Assembly (NCBI GenBank): GCA_947450695.1
Contig: CANFWV010000002.1
Span: 1-64,000, forward strand
Length of the DNA: 64,000 nt
Source of the DNA: Comamonadaceae bacterium
GTDB taxonomy: Bacteria; Pseudomonadota; Gammaproteobacteria; Burkholderiales; Burkholderiaceae_C
Direction of reading: 5' to 3'
Under the pieces are notes generated by a model. It did no database searches. It was not told where the DNA came from and was given only the letters and a program-made list of their open reading frames with translations. Positions 15,755-26,364 of the stretch are shown piece after piece (within the stretch, counting starts at the first letter, position 1; each line of letters opens with the position of its first letter). Both the position numbers and the translations under genes were made by a program.

Positions 15755-15785
15755 CCGCTTAGGCGCGTCGTCCGCCCATGGCGGG

Positions 15786-15791
15786 GATAAT
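15786..15791 (+). promoter_or_regulatory. -10 box close to the mnmA start (possible leaderless promoter)
   Basis: GATAAT is followed by only 8 bases before the mnmA ATG at 15800, and no ribosome site is visible. A small hairpin (CCGCC-CAT-GGCGG, 15772-15784) lies immediately upstream and could help end transcription from the preceding cassette. The -35 region is not convincing. Confidence 0.4.
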
Positions 15792-15799
15792 CTACGCCC

Positions 15800-16972
15800 A
15801 TGCAAACGGTAAACAATCAAGGGCCTAAAAAGCGCATCGTGGTCGGCTTGAGTGGCGGAGTCGACTCGGCCGTGACGGCCTACCTCTTGAAGCAGCAGGG
15901 CCACGAGGTCATCGGCATCTTCATGAAGAACTGGGAAGATGACGACGACAGCGAGTTTTGTTCGTCGAACATTGACTTCGTTGATGCAGCGGCCGTTGCC
16001 GACGTGATCGGTATCGAGATCGAACACGTCAACTTCGCGGCGGACTACAAAGACCGCGTGTTCGCCGAATTTTTGCGCGAATACCAAGCCGGCCGCACGC
16101 CGAATCCGGACATTCTGTGCAACGCTGAGATCAAGTTCAAGGCCTTTTTAGACCATGCCATGCGGCTGGGTGCTGAAAAAATCGCCACCGGTCATTACGC
16201 GCGGGTGCGCCTGAATGCTGCAACCGGCCTGCATGAATTGCTCAAGGGGCTGGATCCAGCGAAAGACCAGAGTTACTTTTTGCACCGGTTGAACCAGGCG
16301 CAGCTGTCGAAGACCCTGTTCCCAGTGGGCGAGTTGCACAAGACCGAGGTGCGTCTGATTGCAGATGAAATTGGCTTGCCCAACGCCAAGAAAAAAGACT
16401 CTACCGGCATCTGCTTCATCGGTGAGCGGCCTTTCCGCGAGTTTTTGAACCGCTACATCGCCAAAGCACCTGGCCCGATCAAGAACGACAAAGGCCGTGT
16501 GCTGGGCGAGCATGTGGGTTTGAGCTTTTACACACTGGGTCAACGGCAAGGCTTGGGCATCGGCGGCGTCAAGGCCAAAGGCGCTGACTTGAAAGCGGCA
16601 TTGGCCCGCGGCCAGCGCGGCGTGGGTGAGCACGAGCCTTGGTTTGTGGCGCGCAAAGACATGGACAGCAACACGCTCTGGGTGGTGCAAGGCCACGACC
16701 ACCCGTGGCTGCAATCGACCGTGTTAACGGCGCAAGACTGCAGCTGGGTGGCCGGCAGCGCGCCACCCTTGGGCGGGTTGGCTGCCAAGACCCGCTACCG
16801 ACAAGCGGACGCGGCTTGCGAATTGCGCACCGCTTTCACTAGCCACTGCGAATTGCACTTTGCGCAGCCGCAGTGGGCGGTGACGCCGGGTCAGTCAGCG
16901 GTGCTGTACGACGGTGAAGTGTGCTTGGGCGGCGGGGTGATTGCGAGCAGCAATGTCCCCAGCGGCGCTTGA
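15800..16972 (+). CDS. mnmA: tRNA-specific 2-thiouridylase MnmA
   Basis: A 390-residue cytosolic enzyme that thiolates U34 of tRNAs for Lys, Glu and Gln with sulfur from the Tus relay. The PP-loop ATP-binding motif SGGVDSA is at residues 18-24, followed by [10 protein letters not shown]. The catalytic Cys pair is seen in [12 protein letters not shown] (about 109) and [13 protein letters not shown] (about 206). GHYARV and DQSYFLHRL are the expected tRNA and active-site segments. Length matches the family; the loop around [26 protein letters not shown] is longer than in E. coli, as is common in betaproteobacteria. A housekeeping gene that marks the end of the accessory block. Confidence 0.97.
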   Translation: MQTVNNQGPKKRIVVGLSGGVDSAVTAYLLKQQGHEVIGIFMKNWEDDDDSEFCSSNIDFVDAAAVADVIGIEIEHVNFAADYKDRVFAEFLREYQAGRTPNPDILCNAEIKFKAFLDHAMRLGAEKIATGHYARVRLNAATGLHELLKGLDPAKDQSYFLHRLNQAQLSKTLFPVGELHKTEVRLIADEIGLPNAKKKDSTGICFIGERPFREFLNRYIAKAPGPIKNDKGRVLGEHVGLSFYTLGQRQGLGIGGVKAKGADLKAALARGQRGVGEHEPWFVARKDMDSNTLWVVQGHDHPWLQSTVLTAQDCSWVAGSAPPLGGLAAKTRYRQADAACELRTAFTSHCELHFAQPQWAVTPGQSAVLYDGEVCLGGGVIASSNVPSGA

Positions 16973-16992
16973 CCTAGCCGACGGTGACAGGT

Positions 16993-18396
16993 TCAGTAAA
17001 CCGTCTCGAGGTAGGTGTAGATATAGTTCGAGCCGCCGTTGACATTGCCCAGCAGGCGAGACTCTTTGAAGATGCCCGAACGGTGTGACACGCCTAGGCC
17101 AATGTAAGTGTCCTTCAGGGAGCGTGAGCCGATCAGGTCACCCAAGCTCACATCGATGGAGGGTTCGAGGTAGTTCAGCAGGCGCGAGGTTTGCTCGCCT
17201 TGCGCCGCTTGGCTGCTGACTTCGATGTAGGGCACACGCTGAGCCATCGACACGCCCATGCCCATGCCGAGCCTTGTTTTGACGCGGTCTTGCCACGGAA
17301 AGCCGCTATAAAAGGCTTTCATGAACAAATCCACTTGCAGACCATTGGGCTGCAGGCCGCTGTCGTTGTGCTGGGCCAGCCCGACGTAGCCGACGACATC
17401 AATCGGCAATCCATTGAAGTTTTGAATGAAGGGACGCCCAATCTGGACGGCGCTGATGCTGGTCGGATTGACTTTGGCGGTGGACAAACATTGCGCCGTG
17501 AGAATTTTGATCAGGTGGCAGCCGTCGGCGGCGGCTTGGCCGTAAAGCACCTTGAAATACGTTGGCGAACTGGTGCCGATCCACTCGCTGTCATGGGGGC
17601 CAAAGTCGTAGACAGCACCGAGGTAATAACTGGGCAGCACACGCTGGTCCACGATGGGACTGTTTTTAACGCCGTTGCCTAGCACCGTGGCCGAGACGCC
17701 CGTCAGCAGACTCCAATGCTTGGACACCTCATAAGTCGCGTGCACGCCGACCCGTGCTTCTAGACCCGCACCCGGTTCATAAGCGGCCCGCGTCGCAGTG
17801 GCCTCGCTGGCCCTGACGCCGTAGTAATAGTCGTTGAGCTTGGCACTGCGCCAGGCCACGCTCAGGCTCGGGCGCCAAGTCAATGCACCGGAACGCCACT
17901 CTTTGGCGTAGCCCAGACGCGCTTCAGTCCCTTGGTGCGTGCTGTTGGAGTCGCGCACGACCTCGGCTTTGAGTTGGCCCCAAGGCTGACGAATGCTGTA
18001 AGACAGGCCGACATCGACACTGGTGTCACGTATGGCCATGCCTGCCAAGCTGGCCGGTGCTTTTGTCAGCGGAAAGCCTTCAAGACGTCGCTCGACCAAC
18101 AGGTCGATGCGTTGCGTGGGTTCATCCAGCAGTTTCACACCGACGCGGTTGACGTCCAGAAAAAGTCGTTTGCCTTCATAGATATACAAGGGCATCAAAT
18201 CGAAACGGCTACCGGCACCCACATACGGCGAACGCTCCACCCGGGGTGCAAAACCTAACGCAGCGCTGTTAGGTTCCGGCAAATTGACGGTCAGTCCCGA
18301 CGCATAGTTTTGGGCGTGGACGGGTTGCACAGCAGCAAGGCCTGAGGTCAGCAGCGCGGCGCAGATGAAGCTGTAAAGGTGTGAGCGTTGAATCAT
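16993..18396 (-). CDS. MipA/OmpV-like outer membrane protein
   Basis: A 467-residue protein with a signal peptide (residues 1-28, ending VQPVHAQ) and alternating hydrophobic beta strands throughout, ending with an aromatic residue (YIYTYLETVY), as outer-membrane barrels do. The segment from about residue 50 to 260 (GAGSRFDLMPLYIYEGKR, YGVRASEATATRAAYEPGAG, SPIVDQ) resembles MipA/OmpV. It is much longer than the usual 250 residues of that family: about 170 extra C-terminal residues form another strand-rich portion (VKTRLGMGMGVSMAQRVPYIE, YIGLGVSHRSGIF). Function is unknown; MipA is a scaffold for murein enzymes. It converges with mnmA 20 bases away. It lies downstream of the ssb terminator, so it needs its own promoter. 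Confidence 0.72.
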   Translation of the reverse strand: MIQRSHLYSFICAALLTSGLAAVQPVHAQNYASGLTVNLPEPNSAALGFAPRVERSPYVGAGSRFDLMPLYIYEGKRLFLDVNRVGVKLLDEPTQRIDLLVERRLEGFPLTKAPASLAGMAIRDTSVDVGLSYSIRQPWGQLKAEVVRDSNSTHQGTEARLGYAKEWRSGALTWRPSLSVAWRSAKLNDYYYGVRASEATATRAAYEPGAGLEARVGVHATYEVSKHWSLLTGVSATVLGNGVKNSPIVDQRVLPSYYLGAVYDFGPHDSEWIGTSSPTYFKVLYGQAAADGCHLIKILTAQCLSTAKVNPTSISAVQIGRPFIQNFNGLPIDVVGYVGLAQHNDSGLQPNGLQVDLFMKAFYSGFPWQDRVKTRLGMGMGVSMAQRVPYIEVSSQAAQGEQTSRLLNYLEPSIDVSLGDLIGSRSLKDTYIGLGVSHRSGIFKESRLLGNVNGGSNYIYTYLETVY

Positions 18397-18424
18397 GGGG
18401 TCTGCTAAGCGAGAGAAGAAACTT

Positions 18425-18448
18425 AAAAGCCCACCGAAGCGGGCTTTT
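18425..18448 (-). terminator. Rho-independent terminator downstream of ssb
   Basis: On the minus strand AAAAGCCC and GGGCTTTT are perfect 8-base arms, extended inward by G-T and C-G pairs around a TTCG tetraloop. The stem ends in TTTT. It lies 23 bases after the ssb stop and 28 bases before the MipA-like start, exactly where transcription of ssb should end. Confidence 0.85.
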
Positions 18449-18471
18449 GGGGACTGTCGGTCGTTTGTAAA

Positions 18472-18978
18472 TTAAAACGGAATGTCGTCGTCCATATCGT
18501 CAAAACCGCTTGCGGCTTTCGACGGTGCCGGCGCGGCCGGACGCTGTGCCGGAGCTGCTGGAGGGCGAGCCGCTGCTGGTGGACGTGAATAGCTTTGGCG
18601 TTCGCCGCCACCTTCGTCGTCACCGCCGGGGCCGCCCATGCCTTCACGGCCGCCCAACAGTTGCATTTCGTTGGCGATGATCTCGGTGGTGTATTTTTCG
18701 ACGCCGTCTTTGTCGGTCCACTTGCGGGTTTTCAGGCGACCTTCGACATACACGGGGCGACCTTTTTTGAGGTATTCGCCGGCGATTTCTGCCAAGCGGT
18801 CGTAAAACACGACGCGGTGCCATTCAGTTTCTTCCACCTTCTCGCCGGAAGACTTGTCTTTCCAGTTGCGCGTGGTGGCGATGCTGACGTTGCAGATGGC
18901 CGCGCCATTGGGCGTGTAACGCACCTCAGGGTCACGCCCCAAGTTGCCGATGATGATGACTTTGTTGATCGATGCCAT
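18472..18978 (-). CDS. ssb: Single-stranded DNA-binding protein
   Basis: A 168-residue SSB. The OB-fold covers residues 1-110 ([37 protein letters not shown]). A Gly/Pro/Ala-rich disordered linker follows ([14 protein letters not shown], then repeated PPAA and PAAP), and the acidic tip DDIPF that recruits repair and replication partners closes the protein. An AGGAGAACTCGCC site precedes the ATG. It lies 25 bases after the MFS gene on the same strand. The MFS-ssb pair divergent from uvrA is a frequent betaproteobacterial arrangement. Confidence 0.97.
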   Translation of the reverse strand: MASINKVIIIGNLGRDPEVRYTPNGAAICNVSIATTRNWKDKSSGEKVEETEWHRVVFYDRLAEIAGEYLKKGRPVYVEGRLKTRKWTDKDGVEKYTTEIIANEMQLLGGREGMGGPGGDDEGGGERQSYSRPPAAARPPAAPAQRPAAPAPSKAASGFDDMDDDIPF

Positions 18979-19003
18979 GGCGAGTTCTCCTAATTTGCAC
19001 AGT

Positions 19004-20236
19004 TTAACTGGCCGAGCTAAGCGGTGCAGGCATTGTGCTGGGTGCGCGCATGGGCCAGGCCAGCAGCAGCCACAACAGCATCAGCGCGCTGCAAGCCATG
19101 AAGAGGGCGCCGGGGCCGGCCGTCTTGGCCAGCCAGCCACCCGCCGCGCCGCCCGCAAAAAAGCCCAGCGACTGAAGCGTGTTGTAAACCCCGAGCGCTG
19201 CGCCGCGGGTGTGCGCCGGTGCGGCCCGTGACGCCAGACTGGGCTGGCAAGTCTCCAGCACATTGAAGCCGCAGAAAAAGACAAATAGCAGGCAGGCCAG
19301 GGCGGACAGGCTCGGCGTGCCTTGGCTGGCTTGCTGAGCTGACCAGATGAAACCCAGCTGTACTAGAAAAATCAGACCAATGGCGGCCAAAAAGACGGCC
19401 CGCAGATAACCTCGCCGTTCCAGCGGAAAGAGCACGCCGCCCAGCACGACAAAAGACGCCAGTACCGCTGGCAAATAGACCTGCCAGTGCGCGGCTTTGT
19501 CTAGGCCGGCCTGGACCAGCAGCGCCGGAACGGCCACCCACATGGCCAACTGCACGGCGTGCAGGACAAACACGCCGAGGTTCAGGCGCAGCAGTGCAGG
19601 CTCTTGCAACACCAGCTTCAAGCTACCGCGCGGACGGTGCACCGGCTTGGCCGGCTCAGGCGGAACGACCCAAGCCACCACGGCAATCCCGGTCAAGGCC
19701 AACAGACCCGTCAGGGCGAACAAACCGGCCAGCCCGATCTGCGCGGCCAGCAGCGGTGCCACGACCAACGACAGCGCAAACATCAGGCCGATGCTGATGC
19801 CCACCAGCGCCATCGCTTTGGTGCGGACTTCGTCGCGGGTCTGGTCGGCCAACAGCGCCGTGACGGCGGCTGAAATGGCTCCCGCGCCCTGAATCGAACG
19901 GCCGATGATGAGCCAGGTCAGGTCAGTGGCGGCCGTGGCGACAAAGCTGCCTATGGCAAAAACCAGCAGCCCGAAAATGATCACGCGCTTGCGGCCCAAC
20001 CAGTCGGAGGCCAGTCCAAATGGAATTTGTAGCAGGCCTTGCGTCAGCCCGTAAATACCCATGGCCAGACCGATGTGGGCGGGGTCATCGCCACCCGGCA
20101 AGCGGGCGGCCTCCAGTGCAAACACGGGCAGAACCAAAAAAAGGCCCAACATGCGCAGCGCAAAAATCGATGCCAACGAAAAGCTGGCGCGCCGCTCGGT
20201 GGCGGTCATGAGGGTGTTCGGAGTGGAGGTGCGCAT
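19004..20236 (-). CDS. MFS transporter (YajR-like)
   Basis: About 410 residues from ATG 20236; TTG 20272 and ATG 20209 are other in-frame starts and none has a strong ribosome site. Twelve hydrophobic segments are apparent. The MFS motif A lies in the loop between helices 2 and 3 ([14 protein letters not shown]), and the first helix region reads [19 protein letters not shown], as in YajR and related drug/H+ antiporters. It lacks the extra C-terminal YAM domain of E. coli YajR. Substrate is unknown; efflux of a small hydrophobic compound is the family norm. It is co-directional with ssb and divergent from uvrA. Confidence 0.88.
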   Translation of the reverse strand: MRTSTPNTLMTATERRASFSLASIFALRMLGLFLVLPVFALEAARLPGGDDPAHIGLAMGIYGLTQGLLQIPFGLASDWLGRKRVIIFGLLVFAIGSFVATAATDLTWLIIGRSIQGAGAISAAVTALLADQTRDEVRTKAMALVGISIGLMFALSLVVAPLLAAQIGLAGLFALTGLLALTGIAVVAWVVPPEPAKPVHRPRGSLKLVLQEPALLRLNLGVFVLHAVQLAMWVAVPALLVQAGLDKAAHWQVYLPAVLASFVVLGGVLFPLERRGYLRAVFLAAIGLIFLVQLGFIWSAQQASQGTPSLSALACLLFVFFCGFNVLETCQPSLASRAAPAHTRGAALGVYNTLQSLGFFAGGAAGGWLAKTAGPGALFMACSALMLLWLLLAWPMRAPSTMPAPLSSAS

Positions 20237-20401
20237 CAGGTGTGACGTTTCAGCTGGGGCGTTCAATGCCAAAAAACGAAGGGCTTATTGTCTTCCATTC
20301 GCCAGACCTCGAGACGCGGCCCGTCCTCTACCCTGCTTGGGCAGCCCATAGCGCAAATCCGCCTGTCCGTCTATGATGTACGGTTTTGCCGGCCCCTCCC
20401 A
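20237..20401. other. MFS/uvrA divergent gap, no clear signal
   Basis: The 165 bases between the two divergent starts hold TATGAT at 20372-20377 as a possible -10 for uvrA, but I find no convincing -35, ribosome site or LexA-type CTGT-N8-ACAG box. A TTG at 20288 keeps the uvrA frame open across most of the gap, without resemblance to UvrA. Confidence 0.4.
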
Positions 20402-23400
20402 TTGAACTCTCCGTCTGACAGCAAATATTTGGCTTCGCAACTGGCCGCCCAGCGGATCAGCATCCGCGGTGCGCGCACGCACAATCTCAAAAATATTGAC
20501 CTGGACATCCCGCGCAATCAGCTGGTGGTGATCACCGGTCTGAGCGGTTCTGGCAAGTCGTCACTGGCGTTTGACACGCTGTACGCCGAAGGCCAGCGTC
20601 GTTACGTGGAAAGTTTGTCGACCTATGCGCGGCAATTTTTGCAGCTCATGGACAAGCCCGATGTCGACATGATCGAGGGCTTGAGCCCGGCGATTTCGAT
20701 TGAGCAAAAAGCCACCTCGCACAACCCGCGTTCGACCGTCGGCACCGTCACCGAGATCCATGATTATTTGCGACTGCTGTTTGCGCGTGCGGGCACACCG
20801 TATTGCCCTGAGCATGATTTGCCGCTGCAAGCGCAGAGCGTGGGCGAGATGGTCGACGCCGTGCTGGCCTTGCCAGAAGGCACGCGGCTGATGATCCTGG
20901 CGCCGGTCGCGCGTGAGCGCAAGGGCGAGTTCGTGGATGTGTTTGCCGAGATGCAGGCGCAAGGTTATGTGCGCTTTCGGGTCGACGGCAAGATCTACGA
21001 ATTTGACGAACTGCCGAAGCTAAAAAAGACAGAAAAGCACAACATCGACGTCGTGATTGACCGCGTCAAAGTGCGCCGTCCTACCGCGCCAGATACTGAC
21101 TTGGCTGAAGGCGAGCTTGACGCCAGCAGGCAAGAGCAGGACAACTTGAAGCAGCGCATCGCTGAAAGTTTTGAAGCCGCCTTGCGGCTCGCCGATGGCA
21201 AAGCTATGGCGTTGGAAATGGACACGCCCGGTGAGCATTTGTTCAGCGCCAAGTTTTCTTGCCCGGTCTGCAATTACTCGCTCAGCGAGATGGAACCGCG
21301 GCTGTTTTCTTTCAATTCGCCGGTCGGCGCTTGCCCTAGTTGCGACGGCCTGGGCCACACCGAGACCTTCGACCCGACGCGCGTGGTGGCCTTCCCGACG
21401 CTGAGTCTGGCCAGCGGTGCGGTCAAGGGTTGGGACCGCCGCAACAGCTATTACTTCTCCATGCTGGAGAGCTTGGCAAAACATTACAGCTTCGACATCG
21501 ACACCGCGTTTGAAGAACTGCCCGAACACGTACGGCAAGTCGTTCTACATGGCTCCGGCGAAGAAGAGATCAAGTTCAGCTACATCATGGACTCGGGTGC
21601 GTCAGCCGGCCGGAAGGTCAGCAAAAAACATCCGTTTGAAGGCGTCATCACCAACTTCGAACGGCGCTACCGGGAGACGGATTCGTCGGCCGTTCGTGAA
21701 GAGCTGGCACGTTACCGTGCCGTGCAACCTTGCCCGTCGTGCCAAGGCACGCGGCTGCGCCAAGAGGCGCGCCATGTCTACATCGTTGGTGCCCCAGCCA
21801 CGGAGGGCGAAGCGCCAACGCGCAAGGCCATTTACGAGGTCAGCCGCATCACGCTGCGTGAGAGTTTTGAATATTTCAGCACGCTGAAAATGCAAGGTGC
21901 CAAGGCTGAAATCGCTGACAAGGTGGTGCGCGAAATCGGCCTGCGGCTGAAGTTTTTGAACGATGTCGGCCTGAACTACCTGAGCTTGGACCGTAGCGCT
22001 GAAACGCTGTCGGGCGGCGAGTCGCAGCGTATCCGTCTGGCCTCACAAATTGGCTCGGGCCTGACCGGCGTGATGTACGTGTTGGACGAGCCCAGCATCG
22101 GCCTGCACCAGCGCGACAACGACCGCTTGATTGGCACGCTGAAACATCTGCGCGACATTGGCAACAGCGTGCTGGTGGTCGAACATGACGAAGACATGAT
22201 TCGCGCCGCCGACCATGTGATTGACATGGGGCCGGGCGCCGGCATTCATGGCGGCCGCGTGATGGCGCAAGGCACGTTCACCGAGGTGCAGGCGAATCCG
22301 AATTCGCTCACCGGCCAGTACCTGGCGGGGACGCTGAAAATCGCCGTGCCGACGCATCGCACGCCGTGGCTGCCGACCGTCGCGAGAGGCCCGCTGGTGA
22401 TTAAAAATCCGCGCTTTGCACCGAGTGCTGCCGGCGTTAAACGCGCAGCACGTGAAGCCACCCACCAACTGACACAAGGTGATTTGCAATGCTTGAGAGT
22501 CATCAACGCCAGCGGCCACAACCTGAAAAATGTCAGCGTTGAATTTCCGGTCGGCTTGCTGACCTGTGTGACCGGTGTCTCCGGCTCCGGCAAGTCGACG
22601 TTGGTGAATGACACGCTGTACGCCGCCGTGGCGCGCACCCTGTACCGCGCGAATGAAGAGCCCGCAGCGCACGAGGCGATTGAAGGCATTGAGCACTTCG
22701 ACAAGGTCATCAACGTCGACCAGTCACCGATTGGCCGCACGCCGCGCAGCAACCCAGCGACCTACACCGGGCTGTTCACACCGATCCGTGAATTGATGGC
22801 CGAGATGAACAGCGCGCGCGAACGCGGCTACGGTCCCGGCCGCTTCAGCTTCAACGTCGCAGGTGGTCGCTGCGAAGCGTGCCAAGGCGACGGCATGGTC
22901 AAAGTCGAGATGCATTTCTTGCCCGACGTCTACGTGCCTTGCGACGTTTGCAAAGGCATGCGCTACAACCGCGAAACCCTGGAAGTGCAATACAAGGGCA
23001 AGAACATAGCGCAGATTCTCGAGCTCACGGTGGAAGCCGCGGCAGAGTTTTTCAAAGCTGTTCCGACGCTGGCGCGCAAGCTGCAAACGCTGCTCGATGT
23101 AGGCTTGAGTTACATCAAGCTCGGCCAAGCTGCAACCACGCTGTCAGGCGGTGAAGCGCAGCGCGTCAAGTTGGCGTTAGAGCTCAGCAAACGCGACACC
23201 GGCCGAACGCTTTACATCCTTGACGAACCGACGACAGGCCTGCATTTTGCCGACATTGATTTGCTGCTCAAAGTGTTGCACCAACTGCGCGACGCGGGCA
23301 ACACCATCGTCGTCATCGAGCACAACCTAGACGTTATCAAAACGGCCGACTGGTTGATCGACATCGGACCTGAAGGTGGAGCCGGTGGCGGCCGCGTGGT

Positions 23401-23479
23401 CGGTGTTGGTACGCCGGAGGATTTGGCGGCGAATCCGGACAGCCACACCGGGCGTTACTTGGCCCCCTTGTTGAAATAA
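20402..23479 (+). CDS. uvrA: UvrABC excinuclease subunit A
   Basis: About 1025 residues from TTG 20402 (no ATG fits; conserved UvrA homology begins about 18 codons later at [16 protein letters not shown]). UvrA is the damage-sensing ATPase of nucleotide excision repair. Two ABC cassettes are seen: Walker [10 protein letters not shown] and [12 protein letters not shown], signatures [14 protein letters not shown] and [14 protein letters not shown], Walker [15 protein letters not shown] and [11 protein letters not shown]. Zinc Cys clusters are CPVCNY...CPSCDG and CEACQGDG...CDVCKG. Insertions relative to E. coli lie around [14 protein letters not shown] and in the linker before the second ATPase ([20 protein letters not shown]), giving a longer protein. 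Confidence 0.96.
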   Translation: MNSPSDSKYLASQLAAQRISIRGARTHNLKNIDLDIPRNQLVVITGLSGSGKSSLAFDTLYAEGQRRYVESLSTYARQFLQLMDKPDVDMIEGLSPAISIEQKATSHNPRSTVGTVTEIHDYLRLLFARAGTPYCPEHDLPLQAQSVGEMVDAVLALPEGTRLMILAPVARERKGEFVDVFAEMQAQGYVRFRVDGKIYEFDELPKLKKTEKHNIDVVIDRVKVRRPTAPDTDLAEGELDASRQEQDNLKQRIAESFEAALRLADGKAMALEMDTPGEHLFSAKFSCPVCNYSLSEMEPRLFSFNSPVGACPSCDGLGHTETFDPTRVVAFPTLSLASGAVKGWDRRNSYYFSMLESLAKHYSFDIDTAFEELPEHVRQVVLHGSGEEEIKFSYIMDSGASAGRKVSKKHPFEGVITNFERRYRETDSSAVREELARYRAVQPCPSCQGTRLRQEARHVYIVGAPATEGEAPTRKAIYEVSRITLRESFEYFSTLKMQGAKAEIADKVVREIGLRLKFLNDVGLNYLSLDRSAETLSGGESQRIRLASQIGSGLTGVMYVLDEPSIGLHQRDNDRLIGTLKHLRDIGNSVLVVEHDEDMIRAADHVIDMGPGAGIHGGRVMAQGTFTEVQANPNSLTGQYLAGTLKIAVPTHRTPWLPTVARGPLVIKNPRFAPSAAGVKRAAREATHQLTQGDLQCLRVINASGHNLKNVSVEFPVGLLTCVTGVSGSGKSTLVNDTLYAAVARTLYRANEEPAAHEAIEGIEHFDKVINVDQSPIGRTPRSNPATYTGLFTPIRELMAEMNSARERGYGPGRFSFNVAGGRCEACQGDGMVKVEMHFLPDVYVPCDVCKGMRYNRETLEVQYKGKNIAQILELTVEAAAEFFKAVPTLARKLQTLLDVGLSYIKLGQAATTLSGGEAQRVKLALELSKRDTGRTLYILDEPTTGLHFADIDLLLKVLHQLRDAGNTIVVIEHNLDVIKTADWLIDIGPEGGAGGGRVVGVGTPEDLAANPDSHTGRYLAPLLK

Positions 23480-23527
23480 AAATGAACGCCATCGTTGACA
23501 CGATGCCATATTAGGAGACACTTCCGC

Positions 23528-24508
23528 ATGATCCATCGTCGCTACCTTGCAGCCGCTTTTTGCGCGGCACTCACGTCTATCGCGGGTCTGCCTACGGCCC
23601 ATGCTGCAGATCCTTTTCCCGTCCGCCCTATCAAAATTTTGATTGGCTTTGCCCCCGGCGGCAGCTCTGACACGGTGGCCCGCATTCTGGCGCCGCGCTT
23701 GTCAGAGGCGCTCAAGCAAAGCGTGATCATTGATAACCGTCCCGGGGCTGGTGGCAACATCGCCTCAGATGCGTTGGTGAAGGCCCCTGCGGATGGCTAC
23801 ACCATCATGCTGGGCACCATTGGTTCACTGGCGGTGAACCAGCACCTGAACAAGCTCAGTTACGACCCGGTGACCGACATGGCGCCGTTGAGCCTGGCCA
23901 TCGTCTTCAGCAATGTGCTGGTGGTGAATGCGAACAGCGAGATTCGGACCCTTGCTGACTATGTTCGCCTCGGGCGCGTTGAAAAGTCGAAGCTGTCCTT
24001 CGGTTCTTCCGGTATTGGCAGCAGTGGCCATTTGGCCGGTGAACTTCTGAAAGGCACCGCTGGCCTGAACAATCAACATGTGGCGTATCGCGGTGGCGCG
24101 CCGGCCATGAATGATTTGCTGGGGGGTGTATTGGCCTCCATTTTCTCGAGCCCGACCGACGCGGTGCAGTTCATCAAGGCCGGCAAATTGCGTGCGCTGG
24201 CGACCACTGGCAGCAAGCGCTTAGACGTGTTGCCGCAGGTGCCCACCGTGGCCGAACAAGGCTACCCAGGTTTTGAGGCGATCAACTGGTATGCCTTCAC
24301 CGCGCCACTGAACACACCGACCGACGTGGTTCAGCGTCTGAACGCGGCCATCGTGACGGCGCTGAATGACCCTGGCGTGGCGGCGCAATTGCGCAAGCTG
24401 GGTCTGGAGCCCAAGCCGACCACGCCTGAAGAAACCGGCCGCTACATTCGCGCTGAAAGCGACAAGTGGGGCGCGCTGGTGCGCAAGTCCGGGCTGAAGC
24501 TCGACTGA
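23528..24508 (+). CDS. Bug/TctC-family periplasmic solute receptor
   Basis: About 326 residues from ATG 23528, chosen for its TTAGGAGACACTTCCGC ribosome site over an in-frame start 33 bases upstream. Signal peptide ends at THAAD-like TAHAADPFPVRPIK. Motifs: IKILIGFAPGGSSDTVARI, IDNRPGAGGNIASDALVKAPADGYT, VPTVAEQGYPG. It heads the leuC-like/leuD-like/lyase operon 50 bases upstream of the first enzyme, so its ligand is probably a branched or substituted di- or tricarboxylate (inference). Confidence 0.92.
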   Translation: MIHRRYLAAAFCAALTSIAGLPTAHAADPFPVRPIKILIGFAPGGSSDTVARILAPRLSEALKQSVIIDNRPGAGGNIASDALVKAPADGYTIMLGTIGSLAVNQHLNKLSYDPVTDMAPLSLAIVFSNVLVVNANSEIRTLADYVRLGRVEKSKLSFGSSGIGSSGHLAGELLKGTAGLNNQHVAYRGGAPAMNDLLGGVLASIFSSPTDAVQFIKAGKLRALATTGSKRLDVLPQVPTVAEQGYPGFEAINWYAFTAPLNTPTDVVQRLNAAIVTALNDPGVAAQLRKLGLEPKPTTPEETGRYIRAESDKWGALVRKSGLKLD

Positions 24509-24557
24509 GCCTTGGTCACACCCTATTCAATAATTTTCAACCCAACCAACATCGTTC

Positions 24558-25853
24558 ATGGACTCCACTATTGCAGAGAAAATTCTGGCCCGGCATGCCG
24601 GTGTCAGCCACGTCAGAGCCGGTGACATCGTCATTGCGCGCGTTGACTTCGCCATGGTGCACGACGCCCGTGCGCCCAACACCATTCGTATGGTTGACAA
24701 AATGACCGCTGGTCGACCGACGGCATTGCCCTTTGCGGACAAGACCGCGTGGGTGCTCGACCACTACTCGCCACCGCCGAACGTGGAGGCCGCGCAAGGC
24801 CACACCGCCATGCGCCGCTTTGCGCGTGAACACGGCAGCGTGCTGTATGACATTGGCGACGGCATCTGCCACCAAGTGCTGCCCGAGGGCGGTCACCTCA
24901 CCTGTGGTGACTTGGTGGTGGGCACCGACACCCACTCGGTCACCTACGGCGCTTTCAACGCCTTCGGCACCGGCATTGAAGGCAGCGACATCAGCGCTAT
25001 TTTGACCACTGGCAAGCTGTGGTTTCGTGTGCCCGAGTCGGTCAAGGTCACGCTGAATGGACGACTGCAGCCCGGCGTTTGGGCCAAGGACTTGACGCTG
25101 CACATGCTGGGTCGTTTTGGCGCGGAAGGCTTGAACTACCGGGCCATCGAATACACCGGCTCGGCGGTCAGCGCGATGGAAATTGACGACCGCATGACCT
25201 TGGCGAACCACGCCGCCGAGTTGGGCGCCAAGGCGGCCCTGCTGGAAGCCGATGAGAAAACGTTCGCCTGGCTGGCCGCGCATGGGGCTCGGCCACCCCA
25301 GCCGGTGACTGCTGATGCAAACGCCATTTACGCGGACCGTTTTGAGATCGACGCTTCGGCGCTGACGCCGCAAGTGGCGCGTCAGCACGCGGTCGACGAT
25401 GTGGTCTCGGCCTCCGAGGTGATTGGCCAAAAAATCAATTTCGCGCTCATCGGCACCTGCACCAACGGTCGCATTGACGACATCCGCCAAGCCGCTGCAA
25501 TTTTGAAGGGGCGCCGACTGGCCCCGGGTGTGCGCATGATTGTGACGCCGGCCTCACGGCAGATTTATCTGGCCGCTTTGCGCGAGGGCTTGATCGAAAT
25601 TCTGACCGAAGCCGGTGCGTCTTTCGAGGCCGCTGGTTGTGGCACTTGCGTTGGCATCACCAACCACCTGATCCCGGGTGATCGGGAGGTTGTCATCTCT
25701 AGCGCGAATCGAAATTTCAAAGGGCGGCTAGGCAACCACGACGCCGATATTTGGCTCGGCTCTGCCGCGACCGTGGCGGCATCGGCCCTGACCGGATGCA
25801 TCACCGACCCGCGCACCGTGCCGGGCGGCCAATGGGAGGCAGCACATGTCTGA
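24558..25853 (+). CDS. Aconitase/LeuC-family hydro-lyase large subunit
   Basis: A 431-residue member of the aconitase superfamily, small-type large subunit as in LeuC, homoaconitase and 2,3-dimethylmalate dehydratase DmdA. All three iron-sulfur Cys are visible: IGTCTNGRIDD (about residue 300) and GCGTCVG (about 359-362). GTDTHSVTYGAFNAFGTGIEGSD carries the substrate-binding segment, and SANRNFKGRLG the usual C-terminal Arg motif. Its stop overlaps the small-subunit start by 8 bases. The operon lacks leuB, and contains an isocitrate lyase/PEP mutase family enzyme instead, so leucine synthesis is unlikely; a hydro-lyase or isomerase of a substituted malate is inferred. Confidence 0.9.
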   Translation: MDSTIAEKILARHAGVSHVRAGDIVIARVDFAMVHDARAPNTIRMVDKMTAGRPTALPFADKTAWVLDHYSPPPNVEAAQGHTAMRRFAREHGSVLYDIGDGICHQVLPEGGHLTCGDLVVGTDTHSVTYGAFNAFGTGIEGSDISAILTTGKLWFRVPESVKVTLNGRLQPGVWAKDLTLHMLGRFGAEGLNYRAIEYTGSAVSAMEIDDRMTLANHAAELGAKAALLEADEKTFAWLAAHGARPPQPVTADANAIYADRFEIDASALTPQVARQHAVDDVVSASEVIGQKINFALIGTCTNGRIDDIRQAAAILKGRRLAPGVRMIVTPASRQIYLAALREGLIEILTEAGASFEAAGCGTCVGITNHLIPGDREVVISSANRNFKGRLGNHDADIWLGSAATVAASALTGCITDPRTVPGGQWEAAHV

Positions 25854-26364
25854 AGTGACACACGACCAAATTTCTGGCCCCGCTTATGTGCTGGGTGATG
25901 ACGTCAACACCGATCTGAATTGCTCTGGCAAGTACCTGCCTGGCAAAGACGAGGCTTATATCGCAGCGCACGCCTTTGAGGCGCTGTCACCCGGCTTTGC
26001 GTCGCGCTTTCAGCCGGGCGGCATCATCGTTGCCGGTACGCATTTCGGTATCAATTCATCCCGCGAACAAGCCGTTCATATTTTGCGGCGCATGGGTGTG
26101 GCGGCGATCGTCGCGCCGTCGTTCGGGCGGCAGTTTTTCCGCAACGCCATCAACAACGGTTTGCCGGTGCTCGAATGCGACACCACCGACATCACTTCGG
26201 GCAGCACGCTGGTGCTGGACTTACAAGCCCAGCGCTTGCAAGTGGCCGGCTGGCCTGCAGGCCGATCGATGCGCGCACTGCCACCGGTCATCCGCGCGCT
26301 GTTGCGCGAAGGCGGCCTGATTCCGTTTCTACAAAAATACCCGGACTGGCAGGTGCCTGCGTGA
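25846..26364 (+). CDS. LeuD-family hydro-lyase small subunit
   Basis: A 172-residue swivel-domain subunit partner of the preceding protein. It starts with the family's YVLGDDVNTDLNCSGKYL and contains the substrate-binding FGINSSREQAVHIL, where LeuD normally has FGCGSSREHA; Ser-Arg are kept while Cys-Gly is Ile-Asn and His is Gln. The following VAAIVAPSFGRQFFRNAINNGLPVLE is typical. The changed residues in the substrate loop suggest a substrate different from isopropylmalate. Start ATG lies inside the end of the large subunit gene and its stop overlaps the lyase start as GTGA, so the three are translationally coupled. Confidence 0.9.
   Translation: MSEVTHDQISGPAYVLGDDVNTDLNCSGKYLPGKDEAYIAAHAFEALSPGFASRFQPGGIIVAGTHFGINSSREQAVHILRRMGVAAIVAPSFGRQFFRNAINNGLPVLECDTTDITSGSTLVLDLQAQRLQVAGWPAGRSMRALPPVIRALLREGGLIPFLQKYPDWQVPA

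Noticed and set aside
20288-20401. Upstream extension of the uvrA frame from a TTG at 20288
   Set aside because: The extra 38 residues show no UvrA similarity and no ribosome site; homology begins after 20402.
20340-20402. Possible LexA (SOS) box before uvrA
   Set aside because: CTGT occurs once but no ACAG follows at the required 8-base distance.
24558-26364. Biosynthetic leuCD (leucine pathway)
   Set aside because: No leuA or leuB nearby, altered substrate loop in the small subunit, and a coupled ICL-family lyase and Bug receptor point to catabolism.
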